Shown: positions 47,806 through 57,028, counted from the first letter of the stretch. The stretch: DNA of 64,000 bases from Pelomonas sp051857475 (GCF_051857475.1 NZ_JBPZGZ010000005.1:62001-126000); one strand, 5' to 3'. Notes: a model not told the origin generated them from the letters alone. Numbers and translations: made by a program.

Positions 47806-47833
47806 GCCGGGCTCAGTGCCCGGCTTTGCTTTT
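47806..47833 (+). terminator. intrinsic terminator of the PEP-CTERM gene
   Basis: GCCGGGC at 47806-47812 pairs with GCCCGGC at 47818-47824 across a 5-base loop, followed by a T-rich tail TTTGCTTTT. Confidence 0.88.
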
Positions 47834-47900
47834 GGTGCTGCCGACTCCGCCGCGGGGTCGCAGCAGGCTGCAGCACTTCGCTGCTCGGTGATCAGGAAGC

Positions 47901-47918
47901 CCGTGGGGCATCCCACGG
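47901..47918 (+). promoter_or_regulatory. hairpin in the subtilase leader
   Basis: CCGTGGG, loop GCAT, CCCACGG forms a perfect stem just ahead of the AGGAG ribosome binding site of the subtilase gene. It may affect translation or message stability. Confidence 0.4.
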
Positions 47919-47934
47919 CCAACAGGAGCGAGAA

Positions 47935-50900
47935 ATGTCTACTAGCGTTGTTCGCAAGTCGGCCATCAGCGCCGCCATCGCCATACTGGGTTCAACCATC
48001 GGCGCCTCGTCGATGGCCCAGGAAGCCTTTCAACCCGTCGGCAGCGATGCCGCCCTGGACCAGGGCTTCGTCCAGCGGGCCAATGAAACCCAGCTCACCA
48101 CGGTGATGGTGATGCTGTCCGGCGACTCGGTCGTCAAGATGGAGCACCGGCTCGGCCGGCGCATGGAGCGCGGCGAGCGCGAAGCCGTTGCCAATGCCCG
48201 CAGGGCCGATCAGGACACCATGAGGCCGCACATCGAGCGTCTGGGCGGCAAGGTGCTGGCCCGCCTGCAGAACGCGCTCAACGGCATCAAGATCCAGGTG
48301 CCCAAGAACCGCATCGCGGCATTGCGCCGGCTGCCCGGCGTCGTCGACGTCAAGGCGGTCGGCACCTACAGCCGCTTGAACGCCAACGAAGTGCAGCTGG
48401 GCGGCGGACCGGCCGCCTGGCAGTCGACGCTGGGTGCCTTCCAGGGCCAAGGCGTCAAGATCGCCATCATCGATACCGGCATCGACTACACCCATGCCAA
48501 CTTCGGTGGCCCGGGCACCGTGGCCGCCTACAACACGGCGCGGGCCAGCAGTGCGCTGGCCCCCGATCCCAGCCTCGTCGGCCCGGGTGCTCCCAAGGTC
48601 AAGGGCGGCATCGACCTGGTCGGTGACGCCTATACCGGCGGCAACACGCCGGTGCCCGATCCCAATCCGCTGGATTGCCGCTTCAACGAGGGCGACACCG
48701 TCGGCCACGGCAGCCATGTGGCCGGCACGGCGACCGGCCTGGGCGTGCTGACCAATGGGCAGACCTATACCGGCAGCTACAGCGCGTCGGCCTATGCGTC
48801 CAACAGCTTCCTCATCGGCCCGGGCATGGCACCCAAGGCTGACCTCTACTTCGCCCGCGTCTTCGGTTGCAACGGCAACACCAATGTCGTGGCCGAGGCC
48901 ATCGACTGGGCAGTGGCCCAGGGTGTGGACGTCATCAGCATGTCGCTGGGGTCCAACTTCGGCAATGTCGGCAATACGGACGGCGGCAGCATGGCCGAGG
49001 CGCAGGCCGTTGCCGATGCGACGGCGGCTGGCATCATCGTCGTCGCGGCCTCCGGCAATGCCGGGCCGACGCCCTACATCACCAGCGCTCCGGGCGTCTT
49101 CGACGGTGCGATCTCGGTGGCAGCCACCGACGCGCTGGCCGGCATCCCGACCGCGAAGCTGGCGCTGGCCGGCGGCGCCAACATCACGGTGCAGAACTCC
49201 AATGGCGCATCCTTCACCAACGGCAGCAGCTATGCGATCCGCGTGCTGCGCAATCCCGACGGCACCGTTTCCCTGGGCTGCAATCCCAACGAATACGACC
49301 CGGCCGTGACCGGTGTCAGCCTGGCCGGCAAGATCGTCGTGACCGCGCGCGGCACTTGCGCCCGCACCTTCCGCGCCGGTGCAGCCCAGCACTTCGGCGC
49401 TGCCGCTGCGGCGCTGATCAACAACGCGGCCGGTTTCCCGGCCTATGAGGGACCCATCCCGGGCGGCGCGGCCGACCCGAACTCGGGCAACATCTACGAA
49501 CCGGTGTCCATTCCGTTCTTCGGGGTGGCGCTGGCCGATGCGAACACCCTCGCCGGACCGACCGGTGGGCCGGCACCCGCCACCGCGGCGGCAACGAACA
49601 CCGGCATCAATCCAAATGCGGGCTTCGAGAAGATCGCCAGCTTCTCGTCGGCCGGGCCGCGCATCGGCGACAGCTCGCTGCGCCCGGGCGTGACGGCGCC
49701 TGGCGTCGCCGTGGTGTCGGTGGCCTCGGGCACGGGCAACAGCTCGCAGGTGCTGTCCGGCACCTCGATGGCCACGCCACTGGTCGCCGGCGTCGCCGCG
49801 CTGGCCAAGCAGGCCCACCCAGGCTGGTCGCAGCCCGACCTGCGGGCCGCCATCGTGCAGACGGCGGCGCCCAACATGATGCTGGACATGCTGCAGCGCA
49901 ATGAAGGCGGCGGCCTGGTCCAAGCCCAGCCGGCCACGGCCACGCAGGCCATCGTGCGCATGCCCAGCGAAAGCGTGGGTTTCGGCTTCGCCGACCTGCT
50001 GGCCGACTTCAGCATGACCAAGAACATGACGGTGCACAACGCCGCTACCAAGGCGGTGCAGTTCAACATCACCGCGGTGAAGAACTCCGGTCCGGCGGGC
50101 GCGGCCATTACCGTGCCGGCCTCGGTCATCGTCAACGCCAACAGCGACGCCATCGTCCCGGTGCGCCTGGATGTGCCGGCCGCCTCCATGGGCGGCGGCA
50201 CGGGCTTCCAGGACGTCGGCGGCTATATCCAGCTGACGCCGGCCAACTCGCGCATGAACGCCAACGTCAAGCTGTCGGTGCCCTTCTACATGGTGGGCCA
50301 CAGCCGCTCCAATGTGGACGTTGGCGTGACGGGCAACACGATGAACTTCACCAATGCGGGTGGTGTGATTTCCTCCACCCCGACCTTCTTCACGTGGGGC
50401 CTGTCGCAGCCAGCGCCGCAGGGCATCCAGCAGGTCGATGTGCGGGCCGTCGGTGCGCGGCTGTCGGGTACCAACGTCATCTTCGGCGTCAACACGCACA
50501 ACCGTACGTCGACGACGCTGGCCTCGCAGGAGTTCGACATCTGCATCGACACCAGCGGCGGCCCCGGCTTCACGCCGAACAAGGTGTTGATCGGCATCAA
50601 TGGCTCGCTGCTCAGCAGCAGCCTGGCGGTCTCGCAGTACGCGACGGCGATCTTCCCGACCGACGCCAACTGCAACATCAATGGCGGCGGGTCGTTGCTG
50701 TTCACGGTGACGCAGCCGACCGATAACTCGACCTTGCAGCTGCCGGTGCCGCGCGCCGGCGCTGCCGGCCTGGGTCTGACGGCCGCTCAGCCGCGCTTCA
50801 AGTACGTGGTACGCTACTTCGGCACCGATGGCATGGGTGCGCAGATGCCCGGCATCGGCAGCTTCAATGCCTTCTCGCCGGCCATCAGCTTCGGTGCTGC

Positions 50901-51045
50901 ACCGACGGTGGCAGTCAATGGCACGGGCTCGGCGACCTTCACGGTCAACAGCGCCGAGCTGGCCAACACGCCGGCCCTGGGCGTCATGGTCACCATGCCC
51001 GACAACGTGTCCGGCGCTGCCCAGGCGAAGTTGTTGAACTTCTGA
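47935..51045 (+). CDS. secreted S8 subtilisin-family serine peptidase with PA domain
   Basis: A 1036-residue exported protease. It has a signal peptide ending near SSMAQ and an inhibitor-I9-like propeptide (TVMVMLSGDSVVKMEHRLG and the region to about 150). The catalytic triad is Asp180 in IIDTGIDY, His258 in GHGSHVAG and Ser611 in SGTSMATP. A protease-associated insert lies around residues 455-510 (KIVVTARGTCARTFRAGA). The C-terminal 300 residues are beta-rich, like Fn3 domains. Architecture resembles subtilases of the lactocepin and cucumisin type. There is no PEP-CTERM or other anchor, so it is probably released. Confidence 0.94.
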   Translation: MSTSVVRKSAISAAIAILGSTIGASSMAQEAFQPVGSDAALDQGFVQRANETQLTTVMVMLSGDSVVKMEHRLGRRMERGEREAVANARRADQDTMRPHIERLGGKVLARLQNALNGIKIQVPKNRIAALRRLPGVVDVKAVGTYSRLNANEVQLGGGPAAWQSTLGAFQGQGVKIAIIDTGIDYTHANFGGPGTVAAYNTARASSALAPDPSLVGPGAPKVKGGIDLVGDAYTGGNTPVPDPNPLDCRFNEGDTVGHGSHVAGTATGLGVLTNGQTYTGSYSASAYASNSFLIGPGMAPKADLYFARVFGCNGNTNVVAEAIDWAVAQGVDVISMSLGSNFGNVGNTDGGSMAEAQAVADATAAGIIVVAASGNAGPTPYITSAPGVFDGAISVAATDALAGIPTAKLALAGGANITVQNSNGASFTNGSSYAIRVLRNPDGTVSLGCNPNEYDPAVTGVSLAGKIVVTARGTCARTFRAGAAQHFGAAAAALINNAAGFPAYEGPIPGGAADPNSGNIYEPVSIPFFGVALADANTLAGPTGGPAPATAAATNTGINPNAGFEKIASFSSAGPRIGDSSLRPGVTAPGVAVVSVASGTGNSSQVLSGTSMATPLVAGVAALAKQAHPGWSQPDLRAAIVQTAAPNMMLDMLQRNEGGGLVQAQPATATQAIVRMPSESVGFGFADLLADFSMTKNMTVHNAATKAVQFNITAVKNSGPAGAAITVPASVIVNANSDAIVPVRLDVPAASMGGGTGFQDVGGYIQLTPANSRMNANVKLSVPFYMVGHSRSNVDVGVTGNTMNFTNAGGVISSTPTFFTWGLSQPAPQGIQQVDVRAVGARLSGTNVIFGVNTHNRTSTTLASQEFDICIDTSGGPGFTPNKVLIGINGSLLSSSLAVSQYATAIFPTDANCNINGGGSLLFTVTQPTDNSTLQLPVPRAGAAGLGLTAAQPRFKYVVRYFGTDGMGAQMPGIGSFNAFSPAISFGAAPTVAVNGTGSATFTVNSAELANTPALGVMVTMPDNVSGAAQAKLLNF

Positions 51046-51075
51046 GCGAAGCGCCTCGCCATTTCATCCCAGTCG

Positions 51076-51105
51076 ACGCCTCGGAGTTCGCTCCGGGGCG
51101 TTTTT
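51076..51105. terminator. intrinsic terminator after the subtilase
   Basis: ACGCCTCGGAG, loop TTCG, CTCCGGGGCGT, then TTTTT. The hairpin lies between two convergent genes and may serve both. Confidence 0.93.
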
Positions 51106-51108
51106 CGT

Positions 51109-52137
51109 TCAGCGACTGAAGCGCGGCGCGGTGGCCGGCTGCCAATGGCCGTCCTCGGACTGCTGGAAGCTGGCCCGGGCTTGCGCGTGCGGGTGCAGCG
51201 GCGCCTCGGCCAAGCTCAGCACAGGGGCGAAGCAGACATTCGTGCCTTCCAGCAGGGCTGTCCACTCGTCTCGCGTCTTCTCGCGAAGGCGTGCAGCCAC
51301 GCGTTCGCGCAGGGCCGGCCACTGGCGGCGGTCGTGCTGGGCTGAGGGAGGGACATCGTCAAAGCCCAATCGCTGCAGCAGCTCGGCGTAGAACTGCGGC
51401 TCCAGCGCGCCCAGGGACACGAAGCGGCCGTCGGCGCATTCGAAGCAGTCGTAGAAGGGCGAGCTGTGCAGGAAGAAGTTCTGTGCCGGCTCGTCGCTCC
51501 AGCGCCCGGCCGCGCGCAGCGAGTGCATCAGCGTGGACAGCAGGCCCACGCCGTCCACCATGGCCGCGTCGACGACCTGGCCCCGGCCGCTGCGCTGGGC
51601 TTCCCACAGCGCGGCCATCAATCCAAAAGCGAGGAACATCGCGCCGCCGCCCATGTCGCCGATCATCGTGACCGGGATGCTGGGGGCCACGCCGGCGCGC
51701 GTCGCGGCCGATAGCACGCCGGTCAGCGCGACATAGTTGATGTCATGCCCCGCCGCCTGGGCCAGCGGGCCGGTCTGGCCCCAGCCCGTCACGCGGCCGT
51801 ACACGAGGCGGGGGTTGCCGGCCTTGAACACATCCGGCCCCAGGCCCAGGCGCTCCATGACGCCGGGCCGAAAGCCTTCGATCAGCGCGTCCGCGCCTTC
51901 GATGAGGCGCTTCGCCTCGGCCAGGCCCTCGGGCGTCTTCAGGTCCAGGTAGACGCGCCGTTTGCCGCGGTCCAGGGTCTTGCCCATGTCCAGCACCTGG
52001 CCACCCGGGCGTTCGATGACGAGCACATCGGCGCCATGGTCGGCCAGCAGCATGCCGGCCATCGGGCAGGGGCCGATGCCGGCCATTTCGATGACACGCA
52101 GGCCCGTCAGGGGGCCGGTGGAGGAGGGCGCTTGCAT
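51109..52137 (-). CDS. CaiB/BaiF-family CoA transferase (alpha-methylacyl-CoA racemase-like)
   Basis: A 342-residue member of the class III CoA transferase family. The N terminus GLRVIEMAGIGPCPMAGMLLADHGADVLVIE and the segment DLKTPEGLAEAKRLIEGADALIEGFRPGVMERLGLG are typical of the alpha-methylacyl-CoA racemase branch, and the segment GHDINYVALTG holds the conserved Asp of the family. It would epimerise branched acyl-CoAs or transfer CoA. The start is only 14 bases from greB on the other strand, so their promoters must overlap. Confidence 0.88.
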   Translation of the reverse strand: MQAPSSTGPLTGLRVIEMAGIGPCPMAGMLLADHGADVLVIERPGGQVLDMGKTLDRGKRRVYLDLKTPEGLAEAKRLIEGADALIEGFRPGVMERLGLGPDVFKAGNPRLVYGRVTGWGQTGPLAQAAGHDINYVALTGVLSAATRAGVAPSIPVTMIGDMGGGAMFLAFGLMAALWEAQRSGRGQVVDAAMVDGVGLLSTLMHSLRAAGRWSDEPAQNFFLHSSPFYDCFECADGRFVSLGALEPQFYAELLQRLGFDDVPPSAQHDRRQWPALRERVAARLREKTRDEWTALLEGTNVCFAPVLSLAEAPLHPHAQARASFQQSEDGHWQPATAPRFSR

Positions 52138-52151
52138 CGGACAATGCTCGC

Positions 52152-52721
52152 ATGAACAAGGCCTTCACCAAGGAATCCGATTCGGCCGACGATGACGACG
52201 GCGACGGCCCTTCGCTGCCCGCTCTGCCGGCCGGTACGCGCAACTACATGACACCGGGCGGCTACGCGCGGCTGCGCGCCGAGTTCATGCAGCTCATCGA
52301 TGTCGAGCGGCCCAAGATGGTCGAGACCGTGTCCTGGGCCGCCAAGAACGGCGACCGCTCGGAAAACGGCGACTACCTCTACGGCAAGAAGCGGCTGCGC
52401 GAGATCGACCGCCGCCTACGCTTCCTGACCAAGCGCCTGGACATCGCCGAGGTCGTCGACCCCAGTGCCCACCATGGCAGCGAGCAAATCTTTTTCGGCG
52501 CGACGGTGACCTATGCCACCGCGAAGGGCGACGAGAAGACCATCACCATCAAGGGCATCGACGAGTCCGACAGCCTGGCCGGCGAGGTCAGCTGGATTTC
52601 TCCTATCGCCCGCACCCTGCTGAAGGCGCGCGTCGGCGACGAACTCAACCTCGTCACGCCGGTGGGCGTCGAGAAGATCGAAGTCGTCGAGGTCAGCTAC
52701 CCGGCACCGCTAGCGACCTGA
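52152..52721 (+). CDS. greB: transcription elongation factor GreB
   Basis: A 189-residue Gre factor that rescues backtracked RNA polymerase by stimulating transcript cleavage. The N-terminal coiled coil runs from about 32 to 105, with the basic and acidic residues of AAKNGDRSENGDYLYGKKRL at its tip. The C-terminal FKBP-like domain has GATVTYATAKGDEKTITIKG and SWISPIARTLLKARVGDEL. An acidic N-terminal extension (DSADDDDGDG) adds about 25 residues compared with E. coli. It faces the CoA transferase gene. Confidence 0.93.
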   Translation: MNKAFTKESDSADDDDGDGPSLPALPAGTRNYMTPGGYARLRAEFMQLIDVERPKMVETVSWAAKNGDRSENGDYLYGKKRLREIDRRLRFLTKRLDIAEVVDPSAHHGSEQIFFGATVTYATAKGDEKTITIKGIDESDSLAGEVSWISPIARTLLKARVGDELNLVTPVGVEKIEVVEVSYPAPLAT

Positions 52722-52727
52722 CCCTCT

Positions 52728-52820
52728 CGGGCCGAGCGACGGGCCGCCCCTAGCCGGCCCGGCTGGCGATGTTGCCCGGGTTCAACGCCCGGGCAATCGC
52801 CGTCCCCCAGGGGGACCGGC
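52728..52820 (-). repeat. structured extragenic repeat, copy B
   Basis: The reverse complement of this segment matches the element at 9469-9563. The stem GGCGAT, GT bulge, TGCCCGGG, loop, CCCGGGCA, ATCGCC is seen on the plus strand at 52765-52801. The outer parts GCCGGTCCCC, GGGCCGGCT and CGCTCGGCCCG are shared with copy A. The inner stem differs from copy A yet stays paired. It lies between greB and spoT, which converge. Confidence 0.7.
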
Positions 52821-52862
52821 TGGGCTTGCGCGCGTCCAGCGCCGCAAGACCAGACGATGGGC

Positions 52863-55118
52863 TCAAGGCTTGACGCGCCAGACGCGCTGCACGGGCGCCG
52901 TGCGGCGCAGCACGCGCAGCACGTCGGCCAGATGCAGGCGGTCGCGCACGGCGATCAACAGCGTCATCTCGGCAGTCTCGCGCAACTGCGCCTCGTCGCT
53001 CATCGAGATGTGGGTGATGTCGGCCTCGGCCTGGGCGACGGCCTGCGCCACCTGGGCCAGCACGCCCTTGCCATTGATCATCAGCAGCGCGATGCCGGCC
53101 TCGAAGCTGCGCGTCAGCTCCTCGGCCCATTCGACCTGGATCCAGTGTTCGCTGTCGCGCTGGAACAGGCGCCGGCCGACGGCGCATTCGCAGGTGTGCA
53201 CGACCAAGCCTTCGCCGCGGCCCAGATAGCCGCGCACCTCGTCGCCGGGGATGGGGCGGCAGCAGCTGGCGAGCTGCACCGAGGCGCCCTCGCTGCCGTC
53301 GATGGTCACGCTGCCCTGGCCCGAAGGTTGTTCGGTGAAGCGCCCCAGCGTCAACGCCAGCGCGTCGGGCTTCTGCCCTTGTTCGGCCATCAGCCGCGCC
53401 AGCTTCTTGGCGATGATGGTGGCGATCTTGCGACCCGCGCCGATGTCAACCAGCAACTGCTCGGTGCTGGCACTGCCGGCCCAGGTGGCCAGCTCATGCC
53501 AGATGGGCGCAGCCGGGTCGTCCACTTCCAGGCTGGGCAGGCCCAGGCCCTCGGTGCGCATGGCCTGGGCCAGCATCTTCTCGCCCAGCTCGCGCGACTC
53601 CTCCTGCTCCAGGTCCTTCAGGTAGTGGCGGATCTTGGAGCGGGCACGGCCGGTGCGCACCAAGCTCAGCCAGGCGGGGTTGGGGCTGGCGCCGGGGGCG
53701 GTGATGATCTCGACGATGTCGCCGCTGCGCAGTTCGGCCCGCAGCGGCACGGCCTCGCCATTGACCTGGGCAGCGACGCAGTGGTCGCCGACGTCGGAGT
53801 GGATGGCGTAGGCGAAGTCCACCGGCGTCGCACCCTTGGGCAGGGCCATGATCTTGGACTTGGGCGTGAAGACGTAGATCGCGTCGGGGAAGAGGTCGAT
53901 CTTGACGTGCTCGAGGAACTCGTTGGCGTCGCGCGTCTCGTCCTGGATGTCGATCAGGCTCTGCAGCCAGCGCGCATTGGCCTGCTGGGCGATCAGGGCC
54001 GAGGCCTGCTTGCCGCGGCTCTTGTAGATCCAGTGCGCGGCCACGCCCTGTTCGGCGATCTGGTGCATGCCCTCGGTGCGCAGCTGGAACTCCAGCGGCG
54101 TGGCCAGCGGCCCCATCAGCGTCGTGTGCAGGGACTGGTAGCCGTTGTCCTTGGGTGTGGCGATGTAGTCCTTGAAGCGCCCGGCCTGGGGCTTGTAGAG
54201 CTGGTGCAGCACGCCCAGGGCCGTGTAGCACTGCAGCGGCTCCTCGGTCAGGATGCGAAAGCCGAAGATGTCGCTGACCTGGGCGAAGGACAGGCCACCC
54301 TTCTCGCGCATCTTCTTGTAGATGGAATAGACCGTCTTCTCGCGCCCCTGCACCTCGACGCGCAGACTGGCCTTGGCGAAGGCGGCGCGGATCTCGGCCT
54401 CGATGCGCGACACCAGGTCGCGCCGGTTGCCGCGCGCCTTGCCCACGGCCTTGCTGAGGGCCGCGTAGCGCCAGGGGTGGAAATACTGGAAGGAGAGGTC
54501 CTGCAGTTCGCGGAAGGTCTGGTTCAGGCCCAGGCGATGGGCGATGGGCGCGTAGATGTCGAAGGTCTCGCGCGCGATGCGGCGGGCCTTGTGCGGCGCC
54601 ATGGCGCCCATGGTGCGCATGTTGTGCAGGCGATCGGCCAGCTTGATGAGGATGACGCGCAGGTCGCGCGCCATGGCCAGCAGCATCTTGCGGAAGGACT
54701 CGGCCTGCGACTCCTCCTTGGTGGAGAACTGCAGCTTGTCCAGCTTGGTCAGGCCGTCGACCAGATCGGCCGTCGTCGCGTCGAACTTCTCGATCAGCTC
54801 GGCCTTGGAGACGCCGCAGTCCTCGACGACGTCGTGCATCAGGGCCGCCATCAGGGCCTGGGCGTCCAGCCGCCATTCGGCGCAGATGCCGGCCACGGCG
54901 ATGGGGTGGGTGATGTAGGGCTCGCCGGTAGCGCGCTTCTGGCCCAGGTGGGCCTCGTCGGCGAACTTGTAGGCCTCGCGCACCCGCTTGACCTCTGCCT
55001 TGCTCAGGTAGCCGAGCTTGGGGGCGAGCGCGTCAAAGGAAGCCGCTTCTGCCTGCGTCGGCGGAGCTTTCTCGCGCAGACCGGGCAGAAACCAGGCGGT
55101 AAGGGAACGTTGGGCCAT
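52863..55118 (-). CDS. spoT: bifunctional (p)ppGpp synthetase/hydrolase
   Basis: A 751-residue enzyme of the Rel/Spo family, controlling the stringent response. The HD hydrolase domain is intact (ALMAALMHDVVEDCG, near residue 90), the synthetase domain follows (around residues 230-350), then the TGS domain (FTPKSKIMALPKGATPVDFA) and a C-terminal ACT domain. Both activities should be functional, so spoT rather than relA is the right name. The order gmk-rpoZ-spoT matches E. coli. A hairpin at 55153-55174 lies between rpoZ and this gene. Confidence 0.96.
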   Translation of the reverse strand: MAQRSLTAWFLPGLREKAPPTQAEAASFDALAPKLGYLSKAEVKRVREAYKFADEAHLGQKRATGEPYITHPIAVAGICAEWRLDAQALMAALMHDVVEDCGVSKAELIEKFDATTADLVDGLTKLDKLQFSTKEESQAESFRKMLLAMARDLRVILIKLADRLHNMRTMGAMAPHKARRIARETFDIYAPIAHRLGLNQTFRELQDLSFQYFHPWRYAALSKAVGKARGNRRDLVSRIEAEIRAAFAKASLRVEVQGREKTVYSIYKKMREKGGLSFAQVSDIFGFRILTEEPLQCYTALGVLHQLYKPQAGRFKDYIATPKDNGYQSLHTTLMGPLATPLEFQLRTEGMHQIAEQGVAAHWIYKSRGKQASALIAQQANARWLQSLIDIQDETRDANEFLEHVKIDLFPDAIYVFTPKSKIMALPKGATPVDFAYAIHSDVGDHCVAAQVNGEAVPLRAELRSGDIVEIITAPGASPNPAWLSLVRTGRARSKIRHYLKDLEQEESRELGEKMLAQAMRTEGLGLPSLEVDDPAAPIWHELATWAGSASTEQLLVDIGAGRKIATIIAKKLARLMAEQGQKPDALALTLGRFTEQPSGQGSVTIDGSEGASVQLASCCRPIPGDEVRGYLGRGEGLVVHTCECAVGRRLFQRDSEHWIQVEWAEELTRSFEAGIALLMINGKGVLAQVAQAVAQAEADITHISMSDEAQLRETAEMTLLIAVRDRLHLADVLRVLRRTAPVQRVWRVKP

Positions 55119-55152
55119 ATGGGCCCCGAATTTATACGAAGCCCAAATGACG

Positions 55153-55174
55153 ACGGGCGTCCTGGGACGCCCGT
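55153..55174. terminator. short perfect hairpin between rpoZ and spoT
   Basis: ACGGGCGTCC, TG, GGACGCCCGT is a perfect stem in the gap between the two genes. No T-run follows in the direction of transcription. It may be a partial terminator that sets the ratio of rpoZ to spoT message. Confidence 0.5.
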
Positions 55175-55196
55175 TTCATGTTCAGCGGAGTCTGAC

Positions 55197-55400
55197 TTAG
55201 ACCGGAACCTTGCGCAGCATCTCGATACCGACTTCGCCGGCAGCGATTTCGCGCAGGGCGGTGACGCCGGGCTTGTTCTTGCTCTCGATGCGGGGGCTGT
55301 GGCCCTGGCTCAGCATGCGGGCGCGGTAGGTGGCGGCCAGCACGAGCTGGAAGCGGTTCGGGATCTTGGTCAGGCAGTCTTCGACGGTGATGCGGGCCAT
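55197..55400 (-). CDS. rpoZ: RNA polymerase omega subunit
   Basis: A 67-residue omega subunit that helps assemble RNA polymerase and forms part of a ppGpp-binding site. The N-terminal MARITVEDCLTKIPNRFQLV and the segment NKPGVTALREIAAGEVG are typical. The start at 55400 gives the normal length; the frame is open further upstream without homology. It lies 23 bases after gmk and 78 bases before spoT. Confidence 0.96.
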   Translation of the reverse strand: MARITVEDCLTKIPNRFQLVLAATYRARMLSQGHSPRIESKNKPGVTALREIAAGEVGIEMLRKVPV

Positions 55401-55423
55401 GGTGTTCCTTGTGATTTGCGCGA

Positions 55424-56044
55424 TCAGGGCAGATCGAGCGCCTGAAAGACGGCCGAGCGGTTTCGGCGCTGAGCCGCGTATTTTAGCCGTTGTGCGTGGA
55501 CGATGGTCTTGAGATCGAAAACAGCCGTGTCGAACACCGCGTTCACGACGACGAAATCGAAGTGCTGGGCCTGGGCAACCTCGATGCGCGCGTTGTTCAT
55601 GCGCGTGGCGATGATCTCGGGCTGGGTGTCGCCACGGCGGTTCAGGCGCAGGCGCAGTTCGTCCCAGCTCGGCGGCAGGATGAAGATCAGCACCGCATAC
55701 GGGAAGAGCTGCTTGATCTGCAGGGCGCCCTGGTAGTCGATCTCCAGCACGACGTCTTCGCCATGCTGCAGGCGCTGCTCGATGCCGGCGCGTGAGGTGC
55801 CGTAGAGGTTGCCGTGCACCTCCGCCCATTCGAAGAAGTCGCCGTGGTCGACCTTGGCGCGGAACTCTTCCGGTGTGATGAACCAGTATTCGCGGCCGTG
55901 CTGCTCCTGGCCGCGCGGCGCGCGCGAGGTGTGGGAGACGGAGACGGCCAGTCGGGAGTCCAGCTCCAGCAGGGCCTTCACGAGGCTGGATTTGCCGGCG
56001 CCGCTGGGGGCGGCGACGACGAAGAGATTGCCGGGGTATTCCAT
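55424..56044 (-). CDS. gmk: guanylate kinase
   Basis: A 206-residue enzyme that phosphorylates GMP to GDP. The P-loop is APSGAGKSSLVKALL (about residues 9-23), with GMP-binding segments SVSHTSRAPRGQE and GREYWFITPEEF. It is the first gene of gmk-rpoZ-spoT. Its promoter must lie in 56045-56313, between it and the divergent yciO-like gene. Confidence 0.97.
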   Translation of the reverse strand: MEYPGNLFVVAAPSGAGKSSLVKALLELDSRLAVSVSHTSRAPRGQEQHGREYWFITPEEFRAKVDHGDFFEWAEVHGNLYGTSRAGIEQRLQHGEDVVLEIDYQGALQIKQLFPYAVLIFILPPSWDELRLRLNRRGDTQPEIIATRMNNARIEVAQAQHFDFVVVNAVFDTAVFDLKTIVHAQRLKYAAQRRNRSAVFQALDLP

Positions 56045-56077
56045 GGATTTTTGCGATGGGGGTGCGCTGTCGCTGCG

Positions 56078-56109
56078 GCTAAGTGCCTGTCAATCCAACA
56101 GTTTTTCTT
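56078..56109 (+). repeat. left copy of a 32-base direct repeat flanking the YciO-like gene
   Basis: The 14 bases GCTAAGTGCCTGTC are identical to those at 56986-56999, and the next 18 bases share 10 positions including TTTTCTT. The two copies flank a single gene, 908 bases apart. Confidence 0.6.
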
Positions 56110-56313
56110 GCCGCCCCGCGATTGATCAAGCACGAACTTTAGCTTGCGGCCACAGCCGGCCCCCCTGGTTCCGGTGGCGAGGTCCGGCATTTTTGGCATT
56201 CAGACGTGGAATTTGGCTCCCGATCCGGCAGTACCGTGGCGGCTTGTCCGACGTGCCCGGCGGCTGGTCATCCTTATCTTGAGCCCGTCGTTAAGGCATG
56301 ACGAGGTCGCACG

Positions 56314-56940
56314 ATGCCACGCTATCAGCGCTACGAGGTCCATCCCGACAACCCGCAGACCAGGCTGCTGCAGGCGGCTGACCAGCATTTGCGCTCAGGC
56401 GCGATCGTGGCGCTGCCGACGGCGGCCGGCTATCTGCTCGCCTGCCGACTGGATGACAAGGCTGCTGCGGCCCAGCTGATGCGCCGGGCGGACGAGGGCC
56501 AGCCCGCCATGCTGGCGTGTCGCGATCTGGCACAGGCCGCCGCCTATCTGCAGATCGACGACCAGGCCTACCGCGCCATCCGTGACGCCGAGCCTGGCAC
56601 AACCGCCTTCCTGCTGCGTTGCAGCCATCGCGTGCCGCGCCGTCTCGCTTCGGCCGCCGGTGGTGCCGGCCTGCTGTACTTCAGCGCCCATCCGGTCTGC
56701 CGGGGTCTGCTTGACGTGCTGGATGAGCCCTTGCTGGTCCTGCCAGCAGCAGGGCAGGGCGTGGACGAGATCGACCTGCTGCCGCCGGACGCCGTGGCTT
56801 TGCTCGATGTCGCCCTCGACGCCGGGCCCGTCGTTGACCCGCAGCCCCTGGCCTACGTCGAGCTGTTCAAGCCTGCCCGGCTCCGCCTGGCCCGCTGGGT
56901 TCTTGGCGCTTCTCAGGCCGAAGCACAGCTGGCTGCCTGA
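56314..56940 (+). CDS. YciO-type Sua5/YrdC-family protein
   Basis: A 208-residue protein of the Sua5/YciO/YrdC family, which includes the enzymes that make threonylcarbamoyl-AMP for t6A in tRNA. The start VHPDNPQTRLLQAADQHL resembles YciO. The expected KxR motif and the PTDSGY segment are altered: here it reads PTAAGYLLAC, with Ala residues in place of Asp and Ser, so nucleotide binding may differ. It is divergent from gmk, flanked by direct repeats, and its role is not known. Activity as TsaC is doubtful. Confidence 0.8.
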   Translation: MPRYQRYEVHPDNPQTRLLQAADQHLRSGAIVALPTAAGYLLACRLDDKAAAAQLMRRADEGQPAMLACRDLAQAAAYLQIDDQAYRAIRDAEPGTTAFLLRCSHRVPRRLASAAGGAGLLYFSAHPVCRGLLDVLDEPLLVLPAAGQGVDEIDLLPPDAVALLDVALDAGPVVDPQPLAYVELFKPARLRLARWVLGASQAEAQLAA

Positions 56941-56985
56941 GCGCAAAACCTATCCGATGCTCTGCACCTGATCGCCGATATGAAC

Positions 56986-57017
56986 GCTAAGTGCCTGTCG
57001 GATATAAAGATTTTCTT
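56986..57017 (+). repeat. right copy of the direct repeat flanking the YciO-like gene
   Basis: The same 14 bases GCTAAGTGCCTGTC as at 56078, followed by a related A/T-rich tail. It marks the start of the A/T-richer tract that leads into the accessory region. Confidence 0.6.
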
Positions 57018-57028
57018 CGACTTCGCCT

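Noticed and set aside
47992..50499. An 835-codon open frame on the minus strand opposite the subtilase
   Set aside because: High GC content keeps antisense frames open. The product is His/Arg/Gly-rich low complexity, while the plus strand has a signal peptide, a full catalytic triad and a ribosome binding site.
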